Source of the DNA: Melioribacter roseus | Lineage (GTDB): Bacteria; Bacteroidota; Ignavibacteria; Ignavibacteriales; Melioribacteraceae | Assembly (NCBI GenBank): GCA_020724325.1 | Contig: DYHC01000073.1 | Location: 1,030 to 8,426 of the forward strand | DNA: 7,397 nucleotides | Direction of reading: 5' to 3' | Shown: piece by piece, positions 1 to 7,013 of the stretch | Layout of the letters: every line of letters begins with the position of its first letter | How positions within the stretch are numbered: the first letter of the stretch is position 1 | Notes under the pieces: model-generated | Seen by the model: only the letters and a program-made list of their open reading frames with translations | Databases searched by the model: none | What the model was told of the DNA's origin: nothing | Position numbers and translations under genes: made by a program

Positions 1-1
1 G

Positions 2-1684
2 ATGGGCGGCACCGGTAAACTTTCAAATGTTTTTTTGCGCGGAACAAATTCTAATCACACTCTGGTTATTGTCGATGGTGTCGAATTGAACGATCCTTCA
101 TCACCGAATAATGCATTCGATTTTTCATTCCTAAGCACATACGATATTGATAGAATCGAAATTATCCGGGGACCTCAAAGCACTTTATATGGCTCCGATG
201 CTTTAGCCGGAGTAATAAGTATTTTTACAAAGAGCGGCGAACCGAAAAAGAATCATTCGTTTCAAACCGAAGGCGGGTCCAATAATTTCTTTCTAGCTAA
301 TTTAAGCTCGTCGGGAACCATTGGACTTATGAACTATTTTTTCTCACTAAACAGATCGGGCAGCGATGGTATTTCCGCAAGTAATTCTAAGTACGGTAAC
401 ATTGAAAAGGATGGTTTTTCTCTTAATGGATTTACCTCAGGCATCGGAATTAATCTTAATGAATTCGGGAAAGTCAATTTGAGTTACAAGTTAACAAAAG
501 CAGAAAGCGACTTGGATCATAGCGGAAAATTTGGTGACGACCCGAATTATATATACAAAATTGAAGAACAGTTATTCCGGCTTGGTTACATAAAAAATTT
601 TTTCAATGATACATGGGAAACTAAGTTAACAGCATCTTTAATGAGAAGAGCTGGAAGTGCAATTGATAATTATGATACTTCCCGCCCAATGACCTATTCG
701 GACGGTTATAATAAAGCTTCGAGAATCAAGCTGGACTGGCAAAACAATTTCAGATTTATTAACAATAATCTGTTAACACTAGGCATTGAAACCGAACAAG
801 AAAAAGCCAACACAAGTTATTACAGCCAAAGTGAATGGGGACCTTATCAGAGTATTTTTCCGGAAAGCAAAGCTGTTTCAACGGGTATTTATATTCAAAA
901 TCAATTTAATATTGCAAGCACATTATTTACATCTGCTGGATTGCGGCTGGAAAATCATCAAAAATTTGGTAATGAACTTACTTACAGAATTGCACCGGCA
1001 TATTATTCTGATCAACTGAACATGAAATTAAAATTCACTTATGGAACCGGATTCAAAGCTCCTTCGCTTTTTAATTTGTTCGACCCAATGTGGGGTAACC
1101 CTGACTTAAAACCGGAAAAAAGCAAGGGATGGGATTTAGGAATAGAAAAATATTTTATGCAGAACAAATTAACTGCCGGCGTAACTTATTTCGATCTTCG
1201 AATTGAAAACATGTTCGGCTTCGATAACAATTATAGAACAGTTAACATTGCAAGGGCATCAACAAGGGGTGTTGAATTGTATTTTTCAATAAAACAATTA
1301 AACGGATTTTCAGTAAATACAAACTATACATTTACTGAAACCAAAGATCTTTTCGAAGGAAGTGAAGATTTCAACAAACCATTATTAAGGCGTCCAAAAC
1401 AAAGCGCTTCGTTCAATATTAATTACGATAACGAGAAACTAAATATGAATTTGGGAATCTACTATGTCGGGGAAAAAGAAGATAAAGACTTTTCAACCTT
1501 TCCGGCAGAGCGGATAACTATGAATGACTATTACCTTATCAACATAGCCGGTTCTTACAAAATATTGGATTATTTGCAGATAACTGCGCGTATAGAAAAC
1601 CTGCTCAATAAAGATTACGAAGAGGTACTTTACTATGGAACATTAGGAAGATCATATTACGCAGGATTGAATCTGAATTTTTGA
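2..1684 (+). CDS. TonB-dependent outer-membrane receptor, BtuB-like (5'-truncated by window edge)
   Basis: Outer-membrane active-transport receptor: a 22-strand beta barrel with an N-terminal plug, energised by TonB-ExbBD. The visible 560 residues begin inside the plug. The stretch LSNVFLRGTNSNH, then LVIVDGVELND, then IEIIRGPQSTLYGSDALAG (about residues 7-71), closely follows the plug of the vitamin B12 receptor BtuB. The rest is barrel, with the family signature GFKAPSLFNL around residues 350-359 and NPDLKPEKS shortly after. The protein ends in an aromatic-rich strand with terminal Phe, as expected for BAM-inserted barrels. The first ATG at position 2 is an internal codon, not the true start: signal peptide, TonB box and the start of the plug are missing. 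Substrate is uncertain. BtuB-like plugs occur in cobalamin receptors and also in siderophore or other metal-complex receptors, and no cobalamin gene or riboswitch is visible. The family call is firm; cobalamin is only the leading guess. Confidence 0.93.
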   Translation: MGGTGKLSNVFLRGTNSNHTLVIVDGVELNDPSSPNNAFDFSFLSTYDIDRIEIIRGPQSTLYGSDALAGVISIFTKSGEPKKNHSFQTEGGSNNFFLANLSSSGTIGLMNYFFSLNRSGSDGISASNSKYGNIEKDGFSLNGFTSGIGINLNEFGKVNLSYKLTKAESDLDHSGKFGDDPNYIYKIEEQLFRLGYIKNFFNDTWETKLTASLMRRAGSAIDNYDTSRPMTYSDGYNKASRIKLDWQNNFRFINNNLLTLGIETEQEKANTSYYSQSEWGPYQSIFPESKAVSTGIYIQNQFNIASTLFTSAGLRLENHQKFGNELTYRIAPAYYSDQLNMKLKFTYGTGFKAPSLFNLFDPMWGNPDLKPEKSKGWDLGIEKYFMQNKLTAGVTYFDLRIENMFGFDNNYRTVNIARASTRGVELYFSIKQLNGFSVNTNYTFTETKDLFEGSEDFNKPLLRRPKQSASFNINYDNEKLNMNLGIYYVGEKEDKDFSTFPAERITMNDYYLINIAGSYKILDYLQITARIENLLNKDYEEVLYYGTLGRSYYAGLNLNF

Positions 1685-1781
1685 TTTCAAAAACAATACA
1701 CGTTCAGGGTCATAAATAGAATTTAACTGATTAATAATCCTGAAGGTGTATCAAAAATAAAATTATTAAATGATGGTACCT

Positions 1782-1835
1782 GGACAGGTCCGCCAGATAA
1801 CGGCGGACAGGTTCGCCAGATAACGGTGGACAAGT
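1782..1835. repeat. 23-bp GC-rich tandem hairpin repeat (about 2.3 copies)
   Basis: Two full 23-bp units (1782-1804 and 1805-1827) and an 8-base start of a third (1828-1835). The units differ at only two positions, both C to T. Each spans a stem-loop: GTCCGCC / GGCGGAC (1788-1794 and 1802-1808) around the loop AGATAAC, and GTTCGCC / GGTGGAC (1811-1817 and 1825-1831) around the same loop. In plus-strand RNA the second stem still pairs fully, using two G-U pairs. The block is far more GC-rich than its surroundings and lies between two convergent genes, so a role as transcription terminator or RNA 3'-end structure is plausible. Only a short T run (TTTT, 1835-1838) follows it. It may equally be a dispersed intergenic repeat family. 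Confidence 0.85.
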
Positions 1836-1913
1836 TTTGATTAAAGCTGAATTTAAAATGATTTATTATTTGTACAATTTCTTTTGAGACAACTTCTAAT
1901 CAGAATAATAGAA

Positions 1914-2501
1914 TTATTCCTTTAATCCTTCTATTTCTGTTTTTGAAAGTTCTCTCAAATCACCGGTTTTCATATTCGCAATAGTAAGGTTCTTAATTCT
2001 AACCCTTACCAAACGTAATGTAGGAAAGCCAACAGCAGCGGTCATCTTTCTTACCTGTCTGTTGCGCCCTTCTGTAATTATAATACTTAGCCAGCAGACC
2101 GGAATATTTTTGCGCACTCTTATTGGCGGAGTTCTTGGTTCAAATTCAGGTTCTTCAATTTGTTTTACTTTTGCAGGTAATGTTTTTCTACCCTCTATAA
2201 TTACACCTTTTCGTAGTTTATCGAGAGCATTTGCATCCGGAATTCCTTCTACCTGAACAAAATATTCTTTTTCGGTTTGAGATTTTGGGTTTAATAAAAT
2301 ATTAGTAAGGGTTTTATCATTGGTTATTAACAAAAGTCCTTCGCTATCCATATCAAGTCTTCCAACCGGATAAACATCTTTTGGAAAGTTGTAAATTGAA
2401 TTTAGGGTTCTTCGCCCGTCTTTGTCTGTAAATTGGGATAAAACTCCGAATGGTTTGTTTACAATCCAGTAGTGAAAACTTTTCTCTGCAAAACCATTCA
2501 T
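1914..2501 (-). CDS. rluE: 23S rRNA pseudouridine synthase, RluE type
   Basis: Cytoplasmic enzyme of the RsuA/RluB/E/F family that isomerises a uridine in rRNA to pseudouridine. E. coli RluE acts on U2457 of 23S rRNA. At 195 residues it lacks the N-terminal S4 RNA-binding domain found in RsuA, RluB and RluF, as RluE does. It opens with the family motif NKPFGVLSQFTD (residues 15-26). The catalytic Asp is D50 in YPVGRLDMDSEGLLLITND (44-62). Further motifs are YFVQVEGIP (80-88), PPIRVRK (125-131) and the conserved EGRNRQVRKM (144-153) followed by VGFPTLRL. Similarity to E. coli RluE runs through the whole length. The ATG lies just 4 nt after the stop of the upstream hydrolase, so translation is probably coupled and the two share a transcript, although they have no functional link. 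I see no strong ribosome-binding site. The exact target uridine is inferred from the family. Confidence 0.93.
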   Translation of the reverse strand: MNGFAEKSFHYWIVNKPFGVLSQFTDKDGRRTLNSIYNFPKDVYPVGRLDMDSEGLLLITNDKTLTNILLNPKSQTEKEYFVQVEGIPDANALDKLRKGVIIEGRKTLPAKVKQIEEPEFEPRTPPIRVRKNIPVCWLSIIITEGRNRQVRKMTAAVGFPTLRLVRVRIKNLTIANMKTGDLRELSKTEIEGLKE

Positions 2502-2505
2502 GTCT

Positions 2506-3885
2506 TTACTGTGGCAAAGTAGTTAAAAACAGAACTGATTGCGGTTTGAGGTCAAGTTCAATTCCTTCGCTTAAATTTGCTGATATGTAATTGACCGGAA
2601 CGGGATAACCATTTGTATCGGATTTCATTTCATTTTCGTTATATAAATATTGTTTGAATTTATATTCGCCTTCATTATCAACCTTAAGAAAAACTTTGGC
2701 GGGAGTTGAATTAACATTTACAATCGAAAATGACCAATCATTTTTTCCGTTGTTATTTATCCTTGTCCCAAGTGCACGAATGTTAATTGTCCGTGAACGA
2801 ATTTTATAAACATCCGAACCAGCCGGGAACATTTTTGTTAATAAAGACCAGCTATAAAACCAAGGACGTAAAGTCATGCCATTCTTTTTATCAGACCACA
2901 TTCCCCACTGAAAATCAGGATGGCTATTATCATCAAGCATCCATGCAAGAACCGCATTAGCACCGGAATGAACGGCTTGAATTGCATAATCTACCATAAA
3001 CAGACCATAATAAAAGCTATTAATTTGAGTACTTATTGCACCGGATTGACCATCTCTCATTCCTGCTTCGGTAACAAAAAAAAGTTTGTGTTGCGCTTTT
3101 GGATCAACCGATTTTGCATAATTCCATAATTTAGTTAAATCGGTTTGAACACTTCCCTTAGCAGTTTTATCTTTCCAGGCGTACATATGAACATCATACA
3201 CATCGAACATATACCGCGCTTCATCAACAGTATTAAAAAACCATTCGTCATCATTACTTTGACCCGGTCCAATGAATTTAATTTTTTTATCAAGCTCTCT
3301 GTCTTTTAAAATCTGGAATACATTCTCTGCACCTTTACGCCATCGTTCAAAATTTCCAACTTCATAGTTTGGTTCGTTTACTAAACCAAAATATTTTATG
3401 CACGAAAACCCTTTTTTATTGATCAGGTAATCGAGATAAGTTCCTATTACTTCTGCATATAACGGGTTATCCATCCTTTCAATTCCGTCAACGGCAAGCC
3501 AGTCAACTTCTATTCCCCAATCGGATAGTATTACATCAATCCCGTACTGTTGACAAAAATTTAAGTGACGGTAAAGCAATTGCATCTCTCTGTTTTCCCA
3601 ATCGAAACCTAAAGATTTGCTGTAACACCACCTTGTCTGCATCATAACCCTTACAATAGGCATTTTCATAAATTTAATTCTATCGCCAATAAGCATAAAA
3701 TCTTCATCTGTTACACCGTTCAAATCATACGCACGCGAATCCCACTCCGCACCAAATCCCTTAAATTCTGAAAGGGGTTGACTGGGATGGCTTATTACTA
3801 AATTAATTTTTTCAAAAGTTTGAGATTTGAGATTTACTGATACTAAAATTATAAAGATGGTAATAATGGATGATATTCGAATCAT
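2506..3885 (-). CDS. Secreted glycoside hydrolase, clan GH-A-like (GH30/GH39/GH5-type fold)
   Basis: Probable retaining glycosidase exported through Sec. Residues 1-21 form a signal peptide (hydrophobic core IITIFIILVSV, cleavage near KSQ). The mature protein looks like a (beta/alpha)8 barrel of about 330 residues followed by a beta-rich C-terminal domain of about 100 residues ending in LDLKPQSVLFLTT. Such a side domain is typical of GH30- or GH39-like enzymes. Barrel landmarks are FKGFGAEWDS (41-50), the proposed acid/base Glu171 in GLVNEPNYE (the Asn-Glu-Pro typical of clan GH-A), DVHMYAW (231-237), and the proposed nucleophile Glu273 in FFVTEAGMRDG. The 102-residue spacing between the two Glu fits the clan. 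I cannot assign a numbered GH family or substrate; the GFGAEWD opening resembles but does not equal the GH30 GFGG motif. The pectate lyase in the same block suggests a plant or algal polysaccharide. Start is the ATG 49 nt after the kinase gene; rluE follows after 4 nt. Confidence 0.85.
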   Translation of the reverse strand: MIRISSIITIFIILVSVNLKSQTFEKINLVISHPSQPLSEFKGFGAEWDSRAYDLNGVTDEDFMLIGDRIKFMKMPIVRVMMQTRWCYSKSLGFDWENREMQLLYRHLNFCQQYGIDVILSDWGIEVDWLAVDGIERMDNPLYAEVIGTYLDYLINKKGFSCIKYFGLVNEPNYEVGNFERWRKGAENVFQILKDRELDKKIKFIGPGQSNDDEWFFNTVDEARYMFDVYDVHMYAWKDKTAKGSVQTDLTKLWNYAKSVDPKAQHKLFFVTEAGMRDGQSGAISTQINSFYYGLFMVDYAIQAVHSGANAVLAWMLDDNSHPDFQWGMWSDKKNGMTLRPWFYSWSLLTKMFPAGSDVYKIRSRTINIRALGTRINNNGKNDWSFSIVNVNSTPAKVFLKVDNEGEYKFKQYLYNENEMKSDTNGYPVPVNYISANLSEGIELDLKPQSVLFLTTLPQ

Positions 3886-3890
3886 AAACC

Positions 3891-3934
3891 CGCCAATTGA
3901 TTTTTTATTCAGTAATCAATTTAATGAATTGGCG
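3891..3934 (-). promoter_or_regulatory. Overlapping inverted repeats between kinase and hydrolase genes
   Basis: The 49-nt gap holds two perfect 8-bp inverted repeats that share bases. The outer pair is CGCCAATT (3891-3898) with AATTGGCG (3927-3934). The inner pair is AATTGATT (3895-3902) with AATCAATT (3914-3921) around an 11-nt loop. The four bases AATT at 3895-3898 belong to both, so the full forms exclude each other, although a four-pair CGCC/GGCG base under the inner stem is possible. The outer repeat starts directly after the kinase stop codon and ends 5 nt before the hydrolase ATG. It could attenuate or stabilise mRNA between the two genes, or bind a dimeric regulator. No terminator-like T run follows it on the minus strand. 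Function is inferred only. Confidence 0.45.
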
Positions 3935-5197
3935 CTAATTTTGATTAGGGAATAAATCGAGAGGAACTGAAGCATCCTGACTTTGATTCTTAAATTTAGG
4001 CAATGTGAATCGGAACGAAGAACCTGCTCCTTCTTTACTTTCAACCCAAATACTTCCGCCGTGTTTTTCAATCATTTCTTTGCAAAGAGTAAGTCCTAAA
4101 CCTGTTCCCTTTTCGTTTAACGTTCCATTAGTTGTGTATTGAATTCCGATAGAGAAAATTTTCCCGATATCATTTTGACTTATACCGGTTCCGTTATCGA
4201 TAACATTAACAACATAGAAGTTGCCGGCTAATGAAGCTCTGAACTTTACGTAACCGCCTGAACTGGTAAATTTAATAGCATTGCTTAGAAGATTATGAAG
4301 TACCGAACGTAACATGTTTTCATCTGCAAAGACAAAGCATTCTTTGTTTACTTCATTGTAAATAGAAATATTTTTATTTGCTGCATTCATCATAAGGAGG
4401 TTACGAACTCCTTCAATTTCTGTCCATAGATTTATTTTTTCAGGATTAAAATCTGTTCTGTTAGTTTGCAAACGCGACCATTCTAGTACATTCAGTAATA
4501 AATTGTAGATATGTAGAGAGGAGGATCTAATTTCTTTAATCAGGTTCTTTTTGTATTGCTCATCAAGATGATCATACTCTTCACTAAGCAGTTCTGTAAA
4601 TCCAAGAAGTCCTTGAAAAGGACTCTTCAAATCATGGGAAATAATAGAAAAAAACTTATCCTTAGAAATATTTATTTCCTTAAGCTTTTCAATTTCCTTC
4701 ATCAAACGTTTTTCTGCTTCCTTCCTCAATTTTATTTCTTCCAGAATATTGGCGTTTATCTTCTCTAATTCACAATTTTTTGACACAACTTCCATATAAA
4801 GCGCCTCTTTTTTTCTTTTATAGATTATTTGCCATATTCTTATCCCCAAAAAAATAAATGCCGCTGTTAAAAGAAGAATAAAAACTTTAATAAGATCTGA
4901 TTGAATAATCTGTAGAGATAAAATTTTATTGATAAATGAGAAGCACGATGCAGCATAGTCGAGAGCCCTTGGCTTCTCTGAATAGTATATCGGTTTAAGT
5001 GATTTGTCATATAATAAATTTCTATTTAGATTTTTTTCTCCTATAAGAAATGAGATAGAGGAACTCTCTGTTAGTTGCACCCCGGGTTTTACATGTAACA
5101 AATCGGACTCAGTAAATGCATAAGTAATCAAACCAAAACTCAGAAAAAGTACCAGTCGCCTAATTTTAACAGGAATACGCTCTAAACTTCTATTCAT
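3935..5197 (-). CDS. Membrane-bound sensor histidine kinase (HisKA + HATPase_c)
   Basis: Two-component sensor kinase: autophosphorylates on His and passes the phosphate to a response-regulator Asp. Residue numbers here count from a possible TTG start at 5230; the ATG at 5197 is residue 12. One membrane segment lies at about 24-40 and a second at about 113-136, enclosing a short extracytoplasmic region of about 70 residues with no recognised sensor fold. A charged coiled coil follows (about 138-190). The H-box is DKFFSIISHDLKSPFQGLLGF with His199, the N-box is NLLSNAIKFT (313-322), the G1 box is DNGTGIS (345-351), and the G2 box is GTGLGL (375-380). All catalytic boxes are intact. No PAS, HAMP or attached receiver is seen. 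I chose the ATG because the upstream alternative is a TTG with no clear ribosome-binding site, but the extra residues (MNKIKKLFLQI) would make a plausible N-terminus. The gene just upstream is a ruined receiver that may have been its partner. Confidence 0.94.
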   Translation of the reverse strand: MNRSLERIPVKIRRLVLFLSFGLITYAFTESDLLHVKPGVQLTESSSISFLIGEKNLNRNLLYDKSLKPIYYSEKPRALDYAASCFSFINKILSLQIIQSDLIKVFILLLTAAFIFLGIRIWQIIYKRKKEALYMEVVSKNCELEKINANILEEIKLRKEAEKRLMKEIEKLKEINISKDKFFSIISHDLKSPFQGLLGFTELLSEEYDHLDEQYKKNLIKEIRSSSLHIYNLLLNVLEWSRLQTNRTDFNPEKINLWTEIEGVRNLLMMNAANKNISIYNEVNKECFVFADENMLRSVLHNLLSNAIKFTSSGGYVKFRASLAGNFYVVNVIDNGTGISQNDIGKIFSIGIQYTTNGTLNEKGTGLGLTLCKEMIEKHGGSIWVESKEGAGSSFRFTLPKFKNQSQDASVPLDLFPNQN

Positions 5198-5230
5198 AAT
5201 CTGTAAGAATAATTTTTTAATTTTGTTCAA

Positions 5231-5363
5231 ATGTTATACCGATAAGTTTTTTTTATCATAATTAAACATGAGAAAATGATACAAGTAAATTGAACATGTA
5301 AACTCTACATCTTTATTCATAACCAGCAAAAGAAGAAAATTAAAATCAGGGAAGAATTGTAAC
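5231..5363. other. Gap between receiver pseudogene and kinase: nothing firm
   Basis: AT-rich sequence with no recognisable gene. A short inverted repeat, GATAA / TTATC (5241-5245 and 5253-5257), lies around a T-rich loop just upstream of the kinase's possible TTG start. It is too weak to call a terminator. This stretch is the likely place for any promoter specific to the kinase, but I see no convincing promoter motif. Confidence 0.5.
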
Positions 5364-5734
5364 CTAATTTTTTTCAGAAGCATCTAAAAGAAACAGTAGT
5401 AACCAGTAAGCTGCAATCGGTTTAATTAAACATTCATCTACCCTGTAGAGAACACTTTCTCAATATTCTTTCTAAAAGCACGAGCCGCTAAACAAATAAT
5501 AGGTATAAATTTATATCCAACATAGTTTTTAAATTCTTTGGTTGATTTCAATCAGTCCTTAGTACCATTTCAAGAGATATCCATCAATAAGTTATCAAAA
5601 TTGAATTTCTATATTAGTGAGCTGAGAGTTTGATCGTTACTGCAGATTTCTAATCTAAATTGTGAAGAGAGCATACGTTCAAAAATTCTTTTTGAGTAAA
5701 CACCGACTTCAACAAATAATAATAGTATTCGCAT
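5364..5734 (-). pseudogene. Decayed stand-alone response-regulator receiver domain (CheY-like)
   Basis: Reading the minus strand from an ATG at 5734 through its stops gives a nearly full receiver domain of about 123 residues. It starts MRILLLFVEVGVYSKRIFER (beta1/alpha1). FRLEICSND follows, then KFNFDNLLMDIS with the phospho-acceptor position Asp52, then FIPIICLAARAF (beta4). After a one-base shift near 5440-5443 it continues GVDECLIKPI with the conserved Lys-Pro (beta5), ending in DASEKN and a TAG at 5366-5364. Damage seen: TAG at 5611-5609 (codon 42), TGA at 5572-5570 (codon 55), TGA at 5554-5552 (codon 61), and the frameshift in the GVDE turn, which one missing G in ACAGGGTA would explain. 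The acidic pocket (usually E-D-D/N) reads E-V-G, and the conserved Thr/Ser after beta4 is Ala. Length and the terminal stop fit a free receiver without an output domain. It lies between the pectate lyase and the kinase on the same strand, consistent with a former two-component pair. Confidence 0.85.
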
Positions 5735-5822
5735 TCCTTTTAATTTCTTATTTATACTGGTGAAAAATAATAATTAAGAAAATTTCAGGGACAAATTGGC
5801 AAAAAAAAATATTAGATGCCAT

Positions 5823-7010
5823 TTAAAACATACAGAGCATAAAAACGTATTGAGTGCTTTTCAAATTATTTTTTGAAAGCCAGTTTTCATATTTATCTAA
5901 AATTATTTGTGGCAAATATGTAAACCAGGCATAACCCGTTCGGCGTTCTCTTTCAACTTTATCAAGAGAATAAACTTTGATACCGTCTCTATTACTAAAA
6001 AGAGGTTTGTGAGTTCCAAGCTCATAAAATCTTGCCCAAATTGGAGGTGCGGAAGGATCTTCTACTACAACTTTATCCATATTTGTCGAATGATATATAT
6101 ATTCGATTGGTTCTGCCTGAACTGTTTTTACTTTTATTCCAAAAATTTTACTTTCTTCAAACCATTTAAGAGCAGAGTTAACTGAATTGATAATTCGAAC
6201 ATCGGGATTTTCTAGGCTCATAAGAAAATCAACAATGTCTGCGCTTTCCATATTACATATAGAAGCCATTTCATAAATTCTTGCGCTCTCGGGTTTAAGT
6301 GTAATTTTATTGTGCTGCTGGCACCATGCAGTAAGTTTACCATTATCATAAATCTGACACTTGAGAATACAATCAATTCCTTTTAAAAAAGCAGTGTTAA
6401 CTTTTTGAAATTGATTAGTATCAAGAAAAAAGAATTCCTGATTGCGATTAACAATGTTCTGTAGAAGCTTCATAATACCAATCATTGCACCGTCATTAAA
6501 CGTAATATGTCTTTGATAACCATTAGTATCCGGGTAAAATTGAGGCCAACCGCCATTGGGATATTGTGCAGATAGAATAAAATTCAATCCATTCAAAAAA
6601 CCTGTTTTATATCTTTCATTTTTAGTAATAAAATAAGCTTTGGCTAAATATTCTGCCTGGCTGAATGAAGCACCGTTATCAAAAGTTGTATTCAACACCG
6701 ATTTATAGCTGCGAATTATTTCCTTCTGCTCATCATCAAGTATAGCCAGCATATCATAGTTCTTTGCCCATCCTCCGTTATCTTTCTGAAATAAAAGTAT
6801 ATTATCTGCAATGGACGTAATATCGTTTCGTTTATATCGCGGTTGATCTTTTAGAGGAGTAATTATTTTCTCCTGATCATAAATATCATACCAGTGCCGG
6901 GCGCTATCATAAAATCCCGAAATATTTATTTCTACATTACTGCTATCAAATTGCGCGAAAGAGCAGCTATAAAAAAATAATGCAAACAATAAAACTTTTC
7001 TAAGCTTCAT
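5823..7010 (-). CDS. pelA: Pectate lyase, PL10 family (PelA type), secreted
   Basis: Cleaves polygalacturonate by beta-elimination, giving unsaturated oligogalacturonides; PL10 enzymes use Ca2+ and an (alpha/alpha)3 toroid fold. The signal peptide is MKLRKVLLFALFFYSCSFAQ with cleavage near residues 19-20, so export to periplasm or outside is expected. PL10 hallmarks run in order: NGGWAKNYD (78-86), TTFDNGAS (108-115), YPNGGWPQFYP (150-160), YQRHITFNDGAMIGIM (165-180), AWCQQH (228-233), PESARIYEMASI (240-251), then DPSAPPIWARFYELGTHKPL (318-337) and the SNRDG(I)KVYSLDKVERERRTGYAWF stretch (339-363). R327 in ARFYE is a candidate for the catalytic Arg base, by family expectation only. The length of 395 residues matches a single catalytic module without binding modules. 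The ATG is well placed before the signal peptide. No clear ribosome-binding site is seen. The gene heads the minus-strand block. No SusC/SusD pair or other pectin genes are visible. Confidence 0.93.
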   Translation of the reverse strand: MKLRKVLLFALFFYSCSFAQFDSSNVEINISGFYDSARHWYDIYDQEKIITPLKDQPRYKRNDITSIADNILLFQKDNGGWAKNYDMLAILDDEQKEIIRSYKSVLNTTFDNGASFSQAEYLAKAYFITKNERYKTGFLNGLNFILSAQYPNGGWPQFYPDTNGYQRHITFNDGAMIGIMKLLQNIVNRNQEFFFLDTNQFQKVNTAFLKGIDCILKCQIYDNGKLTAWCQQHNKITLKPESARIYEMASICNMESADIVDFLMSLENPDVRIINSVNSALKWFEESKIFGIKVKTVQAEPIEYIYHSTNMDKVVVEDPSAPPIWARFYELGTHKPLFSNRDGIKVYSLDKVERERRTGYAWFTYLPQIILDKYENWLSKNNLKSTQYVFMLCMF

Positions 7011-7013
7011 TTA

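Noticed and set aside
786..1019. Open frame of 77 codons inside the TonB receptor gene
   Set aside because: Lies entirely within the strongly supported receptor frame on the same strand; its protein is Lys/Ile-rich and featureless.
1685..1781. Cobalamin riboswitch near the BtuB-like receptor
   Set aside because: A riboswitch would lie upstream of the receptor, outside the window; the sequence after the gene shows no B12-box-like element.
1903..1919. Inverted repeat GAATAAT-AGA-ATTATTC at the rluE stop as a terminator
   Set aside because: The stem is almost all A-T and no T run follows on the minus strand, so it is too weak to call.
5231..5363. Short minus-strand open frame (MNKDVEFTCSIYLYHF...) before the kinase
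   Set aside because: Only 28 codons from its ATG, no homology features, no ribosome-binding site; expected by chance in AT-rich DNA.
5552..5611. Recoded TGA/TAG codons in the receiver gene (alternative code or selenocysteine)
   Set aside because: Neighbouring genes end normally (TGA for the receptor, TAG for the kinase). Both TAG and TGA occur at ordinary residue positions, and a frameshift is present too, so pseudogenisation is the simpler reading.
6959..6970. Lipoprotein signal (Cys16 of the pectate lyase, FYSC)
   Set aside because: The residues before Cys do not fit a lipobox, and the SFAQ site just after fits an ordinary signal peptidase I cleavage better.
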